NCBI GenBank assembly: GCA_026417995.1
Contig: JAOACF010000004.1
Coordinates: 1-41,116, forward strand
DNA: 41,116 nt
Direction of reading: 5' to 3'
Source: Negativicutes bacterium
Lineage (GTDB): Bacteria > Bacillota > Negativicutes > Sporomusales > JAOACF01
This document shows, piece by piece, positions 16,049-24,539 of this stretch. The number at the start of each line of letters is the position of its first letter. The stretch's first letter is position 1. Position numbers and translations under genes: made by a program. The notes beneath the pieces were generated by a model. That model was not told the origin of the DNA. It did no database searches and saw only the letters and a list, made by a program, of their open reading frames with translations.

Positions 16049-17065
16049 GTGAAAAAAGTATTGAGTTTAATCAGTTTAGTGTTAATTGCCGGTCTGGTGC
16101 TTGCCGGCTGCTCCGGGCAAAAAGACGCAGGGGAGAAAAAAGCCGGTCCCAAGGTTATGAAATTAGGCATTGTTACCAACAAAGACAGGTCGCTTACCAA
16201 GGGTCTCGTTAAATTTGCCGAAATTGTCGAAAAAGAAACAGGCGGTTCAATTAAAGCCGAGGTGTTTGCCGACGGCGTCCTGGGCGGTGACCGCCAGGTA
16301 ATTGAAGCGCTACAGATGGGAACTGTTCACGGAACTGCGGTATCCACCGGCGTAGTCGCTGCATTTGCCCCGCGCTTTGACGCATTCGACCTGCCGTTCC
16401 TGTTCAAGGACAAGCAGACCGCCTTCAAGGTGTTTGACGGCCCGATCGGGCAAGAGGTGCTCGGCGATCTTCCCAAGGCCAAGCTGATTGGTCTGGCGTA
16501 CTGGGAAAACGGGTTCAGGCATCTGACCAATAATAAACGGGAAGTAAAAACTGCCGAAGATATTAAGGGTCTCAAAATCCGCACCCTGGAAAGCAAGGTT
16601 CACGTCGAGGCTTGGAAAACCTTAGGCGCAAATCCTACACCGATGTCCTTCTCCCAGCTTTACACCGCGCTGGAGCAGAGCGTTGTTGACGGACAGGAAA
16701 ACCCGTACGGCAACGTTGTGGCCAGCAAATTCAACGAAGTGCAAAAATACCTGACCAACACCGGCCACATTTATAACGCCAATGTATTCTTAGTAAGCAA
16801 GCCTTTCTGGGATTCCCTCACCGAGAAAGAGCGTGAAGCCATTAAGAAGGCAGCAATCGAAGCCAGAGATTATCAGCGTCAATTGAATGAAAAAGAAGAT
16901 CAAGACAGTGTCGCCATTCTGAAAGAAAAAGGCATGAAAATAACCGATCTTAATCCGGGCGAAAAAGAAAAAATGCAGCAGATGCTGCAGCCGCTCTACC
17001 AGCAAGTTGCGAAAACGGTTGGTGGCGATTTGGTCGACCGCATTGTAGCCGCAACCAAGCAATAG
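16049..17065 (+). CDS. dctP: TRAP transporter solute-binding lipoprotein
   Basis: The extracytoplasmic binding protein of a TRAP transporter, 338 aa. The N-terminus is a lipoprotein signal with lipobox LAGC, Cys21 being the anchor. The DctP-type motifs include the segment GLKIRTLESKVHVEAWKTLGANP, whose Arg in this family contacts the substrate carboxylate, and MSFSQLYTALEQSVVDGQENP. I chose the GTG at 16049 with GAGGGG 9 bases upstream rather than an earlier start, because the signal peptide begins there. It lies 51 bases after the dehydrogenase and is separated from dctQ by a 19-bp hairpin. Confidence 0.93.
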   Translation: MKKVLSLISLVLIAGLVLAGCSGQKDAGEKKAGPKVMKLGIVTNKDRSLTKGLVKFAEIVEKETGGSIKAEVFADGVLGGDRQVIEALQMGTVHGTAVSTGVVAAFAPRFDAFDLPFLFKDKQTAFKVFDGPIGQEVLGDLPKAKLIGLAYWENGFRHLTNNKREVKTAEDIKGLKIRTLESKVHVEAWKTLGANPTPMSFSQLYTALEQSVVDGQENPYGNVVASKFNEVQKYLTNTGHIYNANVFLVSKPFWDSLTEKEREAIKKAAIEARDYQRQLNEKEDQDSVAILKEKGMKITDLNPGEKEKMQQMLQPLYQQVAKTVGGDLVDRIVAATKQ

Positions 17066-17125
17066 CTTTATACGCATAGCTTTTGGCCAACCCGTATCGC
17101 TCCAGGTAATTTGCCCGGGAATTGA

Positions 17126-17172
17126 AGCAAATAATTCTTAAGGAGGATCGTCTTCCTTAAGAATTATTTGCT
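17126..17172 (+). repeat. 19-bp perfect hairpin between dctP and dctQ
   Basis: Arms 17126-17144 and 17154-17172 are exact inverted repeats around a 9-base loop. There is no T-run after it (GAAAAGGG), so it is not a standard terminator. An RNA-processing or 3'-stabilising role, letting the binding protein be made in excess over the membrane subunits, is inferred. Confidence 0.85.
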
Positions 17173-17228
17173 GAAAAGGGACAAACTGGAACTGGATGCC
17201 AATTTAATCCTTATGGAGGATACACACT

Positions 17229-17786
17229 ATGAAACAGCTACAGCAAGCAGAGAGCCTGGTAGAGAAGTTGTTTAGCGCTGTGATGGCAGTTTTTTTGGCG
17301 CTCATGGGCATCTTCATTTTCGGCAATGTATTCTTGCGCTACTTCTTCAATTCCGGGATTACCTGGGCGGAAGAAATGTCCCGGTTTCTCTTTGTCTGGA
17401 TTGTTTTTATGGGCGCCATCGGGGCGCTGAAAGATAATAACCATCTTGGATTTACTTCTTTAGTGCAGAAACTGCCCCCTCTCCCGAAGAAAATCTGCTT
17501 CATTATCAGCAATCTCCTCGTTTTAAGCTGTTTAGGGATATTTCTCGAAGGCAGCATCATGATGACATCAATGACGACAGATACTCTTTCGCCGGCAACC
17601 GGTCTGCCGCTGGCGTTCATGTACGGCATTGGCATTATCTCCAGCATCGGCATGGGAATAGTGGTTTGCTACAATTTGTACAAGGCTATTTTTGTCAAAG
17701 GCGCGATTGATAAATTGGTCATTTTGAAGGAATCGGAGGACGAGGTCGCAATGGAGCAGCAAGCTAAGGAAGAGGTGAAAGCATGA
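17229..17786 (+). CDS. dctQ: TRAP transporter small permease subunit
   Basis: A 185-aa membrane protein with four hydrophobic segments and the DctQ signature around NVFLRYFFNSGITWAEEMSRFLFVWIV (residues about 35-61). It pairs with DctM. The ATG at 17229 has GGAGG 9 bases upstream, and the stop overlaps the dctM start (ATGA). Confidence 0.93.
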   Translation: MKQLQQAESLVEKLFSAVMAVFLALMGIFIFGNVFLRYFFNSGITWAEEMSRFLFVWIVFMGAIGALKDNNHLGFTSLVQKLPPLPKKICFIISNLLVLSCLGIFLEGSIMMTSMTTDTLSPATGLPLAFMYGIGIISSIGMGIVVCYNLYKAIFVKGAIDKLVILKESEDEVAMEQQAKEEVKA

Positions 17787-19063
17787 CAGTCGCTGTATTT
17801 ATTTTGTCGCTCTGCGGCGCCATGGCGCTCGGGATGCCTATCGCTTTTGCCCTGCTTTTAAGCGGTGTGGCTCTGATGCTCCAGCTCGGCATGTTTGATG
17901 CCCGCATCTTGACCCAAAACCTGATCATTGGCTCGGACAGCTTTGCGCTTATGGCTATTCCCTTCTTTATTCTTGTTGGTGAATTAATGAATGCCGGCGG
18001 CATTTCCAAGCGAATTATCAATTTTGGTTTGGCCCTTGTCGGTCATATCCGCGGCGGCTTGGGTTATGTGGCAATTATGACGGCGTTTATCTTTGCCGGC
18101 TTGTCCGGCTCGGCCGTTGCCGATACGGCTGCTTTAGCCGCAATCATGGTGCCGATGATGGCCGATGCCGGCTACGAAAAAAGCCGCTCGGCGGCGCTGA
18201 TTGGCTCAGGCTCCATTGTAGCGCCGATTTTGCCGCCCAGTATTCCGTTCATTATCTTCGGCTCGATCAGCGGCGTGTCGATCATGAAGCTGTTCATGGC
18301 CGGCCTTCTGCCGGGGGCGATGATAGCCGTTAGTTTGGCGATTACGTGGTGGTATATGGCCAGAAAGAAAAATGTAAAAGTATATCCGCGTAAATCTTTC
18401 AAAGAAATTCTGATTGCCACTAAAGAAGCAAGCTGGGCGCTTGCTCTGCCTATTCTTATCATGGTTGGCATCAAAGGCGGCGTCGTTACCCCGACCGAAG
18501 CGGCTGTAGCTGCAGTTTTTTATACTTTGTTCCTTTGTTTTGTGGTTTATCGCCAACTGACATTTAAGGATCTGACCAAAATTCTCATTTCCGCAGCGAA
18601 AACGACAAGCGTCATTATGTTCTTGATTGCGGCTGCCATGGTTTCGTCCTGGCTGATTGCCATTGCCAATATTCCGGCGTCTATCGCTTCCTGGCTGGAG
18701 CCGTACATGGGCAGCAAAATCCTGTTAATGATAGCCATCAACATTCTCGTATTTATTGTCGGCACAGCGATGGACTTAACGCCCACGGTTCTGATTTTAA
18801 CACCGGTCCTTATGCCGATTATCACTAAGGCTGGCATTGATCCGGTATACTTTGGCGTCGTATTTATCCTGAACAATGCGATCGGCCTCTTGACACCGCC
18901 GGTGGGAACAGTGCTCAATGCAGCATGCGGGGCAGGCAAGGTGCTGATGGATGACCTCATGCGGGATGTTATGCCCTTCCTGATCGTTGAGACCATTGTG
19001 TTAATACTGTTAATTTTGTTCCCCGATATTGTGCTTGTACCGCTTAAATGGATGTTAGGCTAA
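17783..19063 (+). CDS. dctM: TRAP transporter large permease subunit
   Basis: A 426-aa channel subunit of the TRAP transporter, with about 12 hydrophobic segments. It has family motifs such as FFILVGELMNAGGIS, GLSGSAVADTAAL, PILPPSIPFII and TPPVGTVLNAACG. It uses a sodium or proton gradient to import an organic acid held by DctP. It overlaps dctQ by four bases and is followed by a terminator, ending the LacI-controlled operon. Confidence 0.95.
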   Translation: MTVAVFILSLCGAMALGMPIAFALLLSGVALMLQLGMFDARILTQNLIIGSDSFALMAIPFFILVGELMNAGGISKRIINFGLALVGHIRGGLGYVAIMTAFIFAGLSGSAVADTAALAAIMVPMMADAGYEKSRSAALIGSGSIVAPILPPSIPFIIFGSISGVSIMKLFMAGLLPGAMIAVSLAITWWYMARKKNVKVYPRKSFKEILIATKEASWALALPILIMVGIKGGVVTPTEAAVAAVFYTLFLCFVVYRQLTFKDLTKILISAAKTTSVIMFLIAAAMVSSWLIAIANIPASIASWLEPYMGSKILLMIAINILVFIVGTAMDLTPTVLILTPVLMPIITKAGIDPVYFGVVFILNNAIGLLTPPVGTVLNAACGAGKVLMDDLMRDVMPFLIVETIVLILLILFPDIVLVPLKWMLG

Positions 19064-19083
19064 AGCAAATCACCGTTTATACT

Positions 19084-19111
19084 CGCCTAGACTCATGTCT
19101 GGGCGTTTTTT
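19084..19111 (+). terminator. Terminator of the TRAP operon
   Basis: CGCCTAGAC (19084-19092) pairs with GTCTGGGCG (19097-19105) with one T-G pair and a 4-base loop, followed by six T. Confidence 0.9.
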
Positions 19112-19181
19112 ATTAGGGGCGTCGGTATCGGTGCACGAAAAATAACGAGTATACGAAAATCACGGAATAGGCTTGCACCAT

Positions 19182-19199
19182 TGCTGCAGCGCTGCAGCA
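19182..19199. repeat. 18-bp perfect palindrome upstream of the LysR gene
   Basis: TGCTGCAGCGCTGCAGCA equals its own reverse complement. It lies about 127 bases before the LysR start and may be an operator. No other element was recognised between 19112 and 19325 apart from a TATAAT at 19288-19293 with no good -35. Confidence 0.5.
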
Positions 19200-19325
19200 G
19201 GTATGGTTGGAATGGCGGTAAAAATGCAGATATTGTGCTGGTAAACGCCGGTACATGGCTTTATGATACGGTTAAGTATCTGTGTGTTATAATAAAAAAA
19301 AGACGGAAAAGCGGTGAATTAATGA

Positions 19326-20252
19326 ATGACTCTGCAGCAATTAAAATGTTTTCTTGTTATGGCTGAAGTGCTTCATTATACCAAGGCTGCAAACCAACTT
19401 TACATCTCGCAACCGAGCCTTAGCTATGCACTTTCCGAATTAGAAAAGGAACTAGGGGTGCCGCTCTTTGAGAGAAGGGGCAATCGCACTTGCATTACAA
19501 AATACGGTGAGAGTTTCATACCATATGTAAGGCAGATTTTCATGACACTGGATGATGCCACAGCGCGCTTGTACGAAATGCTTGATGCATCAAGTGGGAA
19601 AATCAGCCTTGGCTACATATATAGCATCAGTTTTGATTTTGTTCCGAGGATACTTGAGATGTTCTATGCTGACGCAGGAAACAGTCGGATTACCTTTGAT
19701 TTTTTCCAAGGTTTGCACTATGCGATGATTGAGAAGTTAAAATCCGCCGATCTAGATCTGATACTCTCTGCCGACCCCAATGACAAAACCATTATGGGTG
19801 TTCCGGTCTTTAGTCAGGAGCTCTTCGTAATTGTTCCCGAGGATCATCGCCTAGCCAGACGAGAAGAAGTATCCCTTGCGGATGTAAAGGATGAGCCGCT
19901 GATAACCATTGGTGGCACAGCCAGTAACATCCGCAACCACCTTGTCAAATGCTATGAAAAAATTGGTGCAAGGCCGATAATCGCGGGAGAGGTAGCCGAG
20001 TGCATTGCTATGTCCGCTTTAGTCAGGGCGAAACTTGGAATTGCCGTAACGCCATTATCTCCTACTTTCGAAGGAGGAGGCCTCAAGGTACTGCGTTTTC
20101 GGAAAGAGGAACGTGACGCAATGAAGCGTAAAATCTATCTGCTGTGGCTCAAGGACCGCCAACTTGAACCTTCTGCCAAGCGTTTCCGCGATTTCATTTT
20201 AAATAACGCAGCCAATTATAAACCTAACGAAGGAAGCAAGTTCGGCATATAG
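19326..20252 (+). CDS. LysR-family regulator
   Basis: A 308-aa LysR-type protein. The N-terminal helix-turn-helix is YTKAANQLYISQPSLSYALSELEKELG, followed by an effector-binding domain with FVIVPEDHRLA. It is on the same strand as, and upstream of, the racemase/transketolase genes and may control them. It uses AGA/AGG arginine codons and is more AT-rich than most of the window, which fits acquisition by transfer. The ATG at 19326 has only a weak ribosome site (GCGGTGA). The target is unknown. Confidence 0.9.
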   Translation: MTLQQLKCFLVMAEVLHYTKAANQLYISQPSLSYALSELEKELGVPLFERRGNRTCITKYGESFIPYVRQIFMTLDDATARLYEMLDASSGKISLGYIYSISFDFVPRILEMFYADAGNSRITFDFFQGLHYAMIEKLKSADLDLILSADPNDKTIMGVPVFSQELFVIVPEDHRLARREEVSLADVKDEPLITIGGTASNIRNHLVKCYEKIGARPIIAGEVAECIAMSALVRAKLGIAVTPLSPTFEGGGLKVLRFRKEERDAMKRKIYLLWLKDRQLEPSAKRFRDFILNNAANYKPNEGSKFGI

Positions 20253-20365
20253 TCTACCATACGGTGTCAAAGGCCTGAAACAATTAAGCTCTGAATGTAC
20301 CCCTGATGTTGGGCGCTGTTTTATAGCTGTGTCTAATATTGGGGGTATATTTCTTTTTAACTATA

Positions 20366-20489
20366 GGAGACTGCTGCAAAAGTCCATCTGCGTTGTTGCT
20401 CCTGCGGGTTTTCGCTCCAACGTACCTCCAGTACGCCTCCGCGAAAATCCTCGTCGCGCCTAGCATCTGGAGCTTTTTCAGCAGTCTCC
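20366..20489. mobile_element. 124-bp palindromic MITE/REP-like element
   Basis: Its ends are exact inverted repeats (GGAGACTGCTG at 20366-20376, CAGCAGTCTCC at 20479-20489). The imperfect repeat extends to about 27 bases each side. Nested inside are further pairs, such as GGTTTTCGC with GCGAAAATCC and CGTA with TACG at the centre. It codes for no protein and sits in a 492-bp gap. Such structure suits a non-autonomous mobile element or dispersed palindromic repeat. Only one copy is in this window, and no clear target duplication is seen. Confidence 0.65.
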
Positions 20490-20637
20490 GCTTCTAATTA
20501 TTTATCGAAATTATTACTAAAAAATGAATTTTGTAACATACACATAGAAGTTTTCGGTGATTTTCCAATTAGTTTTGCCCTGCACTGCACCATCAATGAA
20601 TGTGGGACTGCTAAATAGAAAGCTTCTATAGGGGTAT

Positions 20638-20660
20638 AAAAAAGGATTATTTCCTTTTTT
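20638..20660 (+). terminator. A/T-rich hairpin in the LysR-racemase gap
   Basis: AAAAAAGGA (20638-20646) pairs with TCCTTTTTT (20652-20660) around five bases, so it could terminate in either direction. The rest of 20253-20744 outside the palindromic element is AT-rich. Nothing else was recognised in it. Confidence 0.5.
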
Positions 20661-20744
20661 CATGCGGCGCTTTTATACTGAAAGCAAAAAATATCCGCAA
20701 ATGAAAAAGTTGAAAACATTCGGAAGCACGGAGGGGGAATTTCT

Positions 20745-21431
20745 ATGGAGTATAAGAAGCACATCGTTGTATTACAGACAAGCTTTGCTAAGAGAGAAGA
20801 CACTATTGCCTACCTTGAAAAGCATTTACCGGGAATCCGTATAGATTTTATTACGGACAGTTCGTTACTGTCAGATGTTCGTCAAGCGGGTGAACCGACT
20901 CAGCCTGTGATTCAGCGCATGGTGCTCTATGCAATGGCGGCTGAAGCCATGGGCGCAGATTTGATCCTTAATTCTTGCTCCACGGTGGGAGAGGTCGCGG
21001 ATTTTTACGCAAGCGTGGTATCTGTGCCGGTGGTAAAAATAGATGATCCAATGGCCAAGCAAGCAGCAGAGATTGGCGGCAAAATAGCATTGATCGCGAC
21101 TCTTCCCACCGCATTGGGGCCAAGCCGGCGAGCTATTGAGCGATATGGCAGAAAGATGGGCCGTGAGATTAAATTTACGGAATTAATCGACCAGTCCGCA
21201 TGGGAAGCTCTTTCTGCGGGGGACAGTAAGCGGCACAATGAGATACTTATCGCAAGTATCCGCAAACTGGATGCGCAGGGCTATGACGCCATAGTTATGG
21301 CCCAGGTCAGTATGCGGGCGCTCCTGCCTGATTTAACGGGGGTAAAGACACCGGTATTATGCAGTTTCTACACAGGTTTGGATGCAGTCATCGAGAAAGT
21401 CAAGAAGATGTGCGAAGAAGATCATAAGTAG
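20745..21431 (+). CDS. Aspartate/glutamate racemase superfamily protein
   Basis: A 228-aa protein of the Asp/Glu/hydantoin racemase fold. The two expected catalytic cysteines are Cys78 in NSCSTVGE and Cys206 in PVLCSFYTG, and MAQVSM is a further family motif. Members racemise amino acids, hydantoins or, in related groups, act on maleate and other diacids. The substrate cannot be named. The start is an ATG with a GGAGGGGG site. The gap to the split transketolase genes is 16 bases, so it is probably part of the same pathway. Confidence 0.85.
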   Translation: MEYKKHIVVLQTSFAKREDTIAYLEKHLPGIRIDFITDSSLLSDVRQAGEPTQPVIQRMVLYAMAAEAMGADLILNSCSTVGEVADFYASVVSVPVVKIDDPMAKQAAEIGGKIALIATLPTALGPSRRAIERYGRKMGREIKFTELIDQSAWEALSAGDSKRHNEILIASIRKLDAQGYDAIVMAQVSMRALLPDLTGVKTPVLCSFYTGLDAVIEKVKKMCEEDHK

Positions 21432-21447
21432 ACAAAGGAGAAATACA

Positions 21448-22284
21448 ATGGCTAATTTTCCCAAACTCCAAGTTCCTGAATTAAAAGGGATGGCTCGAAC
21501 CATCCGCACAGACGTCTTAAAAATGGTTCATGCGGCTTGTTCCGGCCATCCTGGCGGTAGCCTATCCGCTGCAGACATCGTCACAGCATTGTATTTCAAC
21601 ATATTGAATGTGGACCCGGAACGTCCCCGGTGGGAGGATAGGGATAGGTTCATTCTTTCTAAGGGGCATTGCTGCCCAGTACTGTATGCCTGTCTGGCCC
21701 GGCGCGGCTTTTTCGCAGTGGCGGAGCTGGCCACCTTGCGTAAATACGGAAGTAAGTTGCAGGGGCATCCTGATATGAACAAGTGCCCCGGAGTAGATAT
21801 GAGCACCGGCTCGCTGGGCAATGGTATCGGCTGCGCCGTAGGCATGGCCATCGCCGGGAAAGTGAAACAGAAAGATTATAAGGTGTTCGTTATGCTGGGC
21901 GACGGCGAGTGTCAGGAAGGCGCGGTATGGGAAGCTGCCATGTGCGCTGCTCACCATAAATTGACTAATTTGGTAGCTATCATCGACGTGAACGGCCTAC
22001 AGATTATCGATACTACAGACAAGGTGATGAATATTGAGCCTCTAGCTGATAAATGGCGCTCCTTCGGCTGGAAGGTGTTGGAGCTGGATGGTCATGACAT
22101 GGAGCAGATTGTAGCTACACTAAACTACGCCAAAGCTAGCGAAGGACCGGTAGTGATACTAGCCAAGACTATCAAGGGCAAGGGTGTTTCATATATGGAA
22201 GGCGTGGCCAAATGGCACGGTGCAGTACCCAGCGATGAAGAACTGGCTCAGGCTCTAAGCGAAATAGAAGGGGTGGCTGAATGA
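21448..22284 (+). CDS. Transketolase, N-terminal (ThDP-binding) subunit
   Basis: A 278-aa half-transketolase. It has SGHPGGSLSAADI near the N-terminus and the ThDP/Mg motif GDGECQEG...IIDVN. Two-subunit transketolases are common in Firmicutes and archaea. I chose the ATG at 21448 because AAAGGAG is 7 bases upstream; the frame is open further 5' but that part overlaps the racemase gene. The stop overlaps the start of the C-terminal subunit (ATGATGG). Next to a racemase-family gene and a LysR regulator, it is likely catabolic and not housekeeping, but this is inference. Confidence 0.92.
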   Translation: MANFPKLQVPELKGMARTIRTDVLKMVHAACSGHPGGSLSAADIVTALYFNILNVDPERPRWEDRDRFILSKGHCCPVLYACLARRGFFAVAELATLRKYGSKLQGHPDMNKCPGVDMSTGSLGNGIGCAVGMAIAGKVKQKDYKVFVMLGDGECQEGAVWEAAMCAAHHKLTNLVAIIDVNGLQIIDTTDKVMNIEPLADKWRSFGWKVLELDGHDMEQIVATLNYAKASEGPVVILAKTIKGKGVSYMEGVAKWHGAVPSDEELAQALSEIEGVAE

Positions 22285-23228
22285 TGGAGGTAGCTACCAG
22301 ATTTGTTTTCGGCAAGGAGTTGTTAGAACTTGCAAAAACCAATGGAGACTTTGTGGTATGCAACGCAGACACTAAGGCCTGCGGCATTGAAAATTTTGGG
22401 GTGATATTCCCTGATCGCTCGTATTCCATCGGTATCGCCGAGCAGAATCTCATTAACGTGGCGGCAGGTCTGGCGGCCTCTGGCTTTAAGGTGTTCGCCT
22501 GCACTTTCGCCGTGTTCGTTACTTTGCGCTGCTGCGAGCAGGTGAGGAATCATGTCTGCTATCCTAAACTCAACGTCACTGTGGTCGGCACCCATACCGG
22601 CTTGCAGGTTGGAGAGGATGGAGCGACCCACGCTGCGGTAGAGGACGTAGCTATTATGCGATCGCTGCCTAATATGACCATTATTCAACCCGCCGATGCG
22701 GTCGCGGCTCGTGCTATTGCCCATGCGGCGGTAAAATTCAACGGTCCTCTGTACGTACGCCTGCATCGCAACCCGTCTCCGGTGATCTATGACACGTCCT
22801 ACCGTTTCGAGTTGGGCAAAGCAACTACGGTTCGCAGCTATGGCGACGACGTAGCGCTAATCTCTTCCGGCATCATGCTGCAAAAGGCGCTAGATGCGGC
22901 TGTTGCCCTTAAAGCGAGAGGAATCAAAGCCCGCGTCATCGATATGAGCACACTTAAACCTCTGGATGTGGATGCGGTTTTGGAAGCGGCCAAGGCAACA
23001 AATGCAGTAGTCACCATCGAGGATCATTCTATCATCGGTGGACTTGGTTCGGCAGTTGCCCAAGTACTGGGGGAAAAATATCCTTGTATGGTCAAATGTA
23101 TCGGCATTCCCGATGTATTCGGCGAATCCGGGCCGAGTGAGGTACTGTATGCCAGGTATCATATGGATGCAGCAAGTATAGCAGCGGCTGCGGAAAAGCT
23201 GGTCCGTAAAAAAATCTTTTCATGTTAG
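22281..23228 (+). CDS. Transketolase, C-terminal subunit
   Basis: A 315-aa partner of the preceding gene. It has the pyrimidine-binding domain with the catalytic Glu54 in GIAEQN, and GTHTGLQVGEDGATHAAVEDVA. A C-terminal domain follows from about residue 185. It starts inside the last codons of the N-terminal subunit, so translation is coupled. The gap after it (23229-23431) holds no terminator that I could recognise, and a weak promoter TTTTCA-17-TATAAT at 23354-23382 precedes the next gene. Confidence 0.92.
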   Translation: MMEVATRFVFGKELLELAKTNGDFVVCNADTKACGIENFGVIFPDRSYSIGIAEQNLINVAAGLAASGFKVFACTFAVFVTLRCCEQVRNHVCYPKLNVTVVGTHTGLQVGEDGATHAAVEDVAIMRSLPNMTIIQPADAVAARAIAHAAVKFNGPLYVRLHRNPSPVIYDTSYRFELGKATTVRSYGDDVALISSGIMLQKALDAAVALKARGIKARVIDMSTLKPLDVDAVLEAAKATNAVVTIEDHSIIGGLGSAVAQVLGEKYPCMVKCIGIPDVFGESGPSEVLYARYHMDAASIAAAAEKLVRKKIFSC

Positions 23229-23353
23229 CCGCTTTACTCCCCGGAAGCATCCGGATCACTAAATTTGCCAGGGCAATGACATTTCGGGGTTGACCTCGCA
23301 GCGAGGGGAGGCGGGCATATCAATTTCGTATAGGGGTTAGACAATATAAGTAT

Positions 23354-23382
23354 TTTTCATATAAAAAACTGTTTGCTATAAT
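23354..23382 (+). promoter_or_regulatory. Possible promoter of the HMG-CoA-lyase-like gene
   Basis: TTTTCA (23354-23359), a 17-base spacer and a perfect TATAAT (23377-23382), 50 bases before the start codon. Confidence 0.5.
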
Positions 23383-23431
23383 TCAGAATATACAGGTAAT
23401 CCAGCAAAAGCTAACTTGAGGTGATGGGCGA

Positions 23432-24373
23432 ATGAGCGCCGGGATAAACGCATCACAATGGCCGTCCCATGTAATCGTGTGTGAAGTGGGCCCCCGCGAT
23501 GGGCTGCAAAACGAGAAAACCATGTTTTCCGTAGAGCAGAAAGTCGAACTTATCGAGCGGTCAGTTGAGGCCGGAGCAAAAATTATCGAAATCGGCTCAT
23601 TTGTACATCCGAAAGCTGTACCGCAAATGGCGGATACTGACGCAGTCGCCAAAAAAATTAAGCAAATCCCAGGAGTGGAATATCGCGCTTTGGTGCTCAA
23701 CCTGAAAGGCCTGGAGCGGGCCGAAGCCGCCGGTTTGAAAAAAGCCAAATTAACGGCATCGGCAAGCCGGGCGCATTCACTGGCGAACATCAATAAAACT
23801 CCGGAAGAAGTCGTGCGCGGTTTTAGTGATTGTGCAAACTTCGCGGCGGCGCACGGCATGGAGTTATCCGGCGCGATATCAACTGCCTTTGGCTGTCCTT
23901 TTGAAGGCCGCGTGCCGCTGGAGCAGGTGCTGTCCGTTATTGCCTGTTTCCGAGAGATCGGCGTTAAGGAACTGTCTTTATCCGATACAACCGGCATGGC
24001 CAACCCCCGGCAGGTATACGACTATTGCCAGAAAGTAAAGGCTGAATTTCCGGACATTACCTGGGTGCTGCATTTCCATAACACCAGAGGCATGGGGCTG
24101 GCCAACGTCATAGCCGGCATGATGGCGGGGATGGACCGGTTTGACGCCTGCTTCGCCGGGTTGGGCGGCTGTCCGTTTGCGCCTGGCGCTACCGGCAATA
24201 TTGCTACCGAGGACCTTATCCATATGCTGCACGAAATGGGCGTATCGACCGGCTACGACCTCGACAAGGTGCTGGCGATAGGCCGCAGCGTGCGTGAAAT
24301 CATTGGCCATGAGACATCAAGCTTTATCCTCAAGGCCGGCAAGTGCAGCGACCTGGTTAAGGGCAAAGAGTAG
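23432..24373 (+). CDS. Hydroxymethylglutaryl-CoA lyase family protein
   Basis: A 313-aa TIM-barrel lyase of the DRE/HMGL family. The N-terminal EVGPRDGLQNE carries the catalytic Arg and metal Asp. HFHNTRGMGLAN carries the metal histidines. GLGGCPFAPGATGN is the HMG-CoA lyase signature loop with its Cys. Known members cleave HMG-CoA to acetoacetate and acetyl-CoA, or similar branched hydroxyacyl-CoAs. The neighbouring CoA-acylating dehydrogenase makes a different hydroxyacyl-CoA substrate possible. The ATG follows GAGGTGAT. A 166-bp gap without recognised features separates it from the ThDP enzyme. Confidence 0.87.
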   Translation: MSAGINASQWPSHVIVCEVGPRDGLQNEKTMFSVEQKVELIERSVEAGAKIIEIGSFVHPKAVPQMADTDAVAKKIKQIPGVEYRALVLNLKGLERAEAAGLKKAKLTASASRAHSLANINKTPEEVVRGFSDCANFAAAHGMELSGAISTAFGCPFEGRVPLEQVLSVIACFREIGVKELSLSDTTGMANPRQVYDYCQKVKAEFPDITWVLHFHNTRGMGLANVIAGMMAGMDRFDACFAGLGGCPFAPGATGNIATEDLIHMLHEMGVSTGYDLDKVLAIGRSVREIIGHETSSFILKAGKCSDLVKGKE

Positions 24374-24539
24374 ACCGCCAACATTACCTTTCTTGGCCTT
24401 TCGGTCACAGTAACAGGCGCCGTATCGTTTGAAACAATGCAGCAGGCGGTAACAAAACGCGTGCCGCCCGCTGCCCCTGCGCATCGGTATGAAGCCGTTT
24501 AAAAATAGCGTCTGATCAATAAACATGAGGGGGATTCGG

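Noticed and set aside
19181..19366. 61-codon frame upstream of and overlapping the second LysR gene
   Set aside because: It starts within the 18-bp palindrome, overlaps the LysR start in another frame, and has no ribosome site or known motif.
20284..20466. 60-codon minus-strand frame in the LysR-racemase gap
   Set aside because: It overlaps the palindromic element, and its repeated peptide pattern comes from DNA repeats; no ribosome site.
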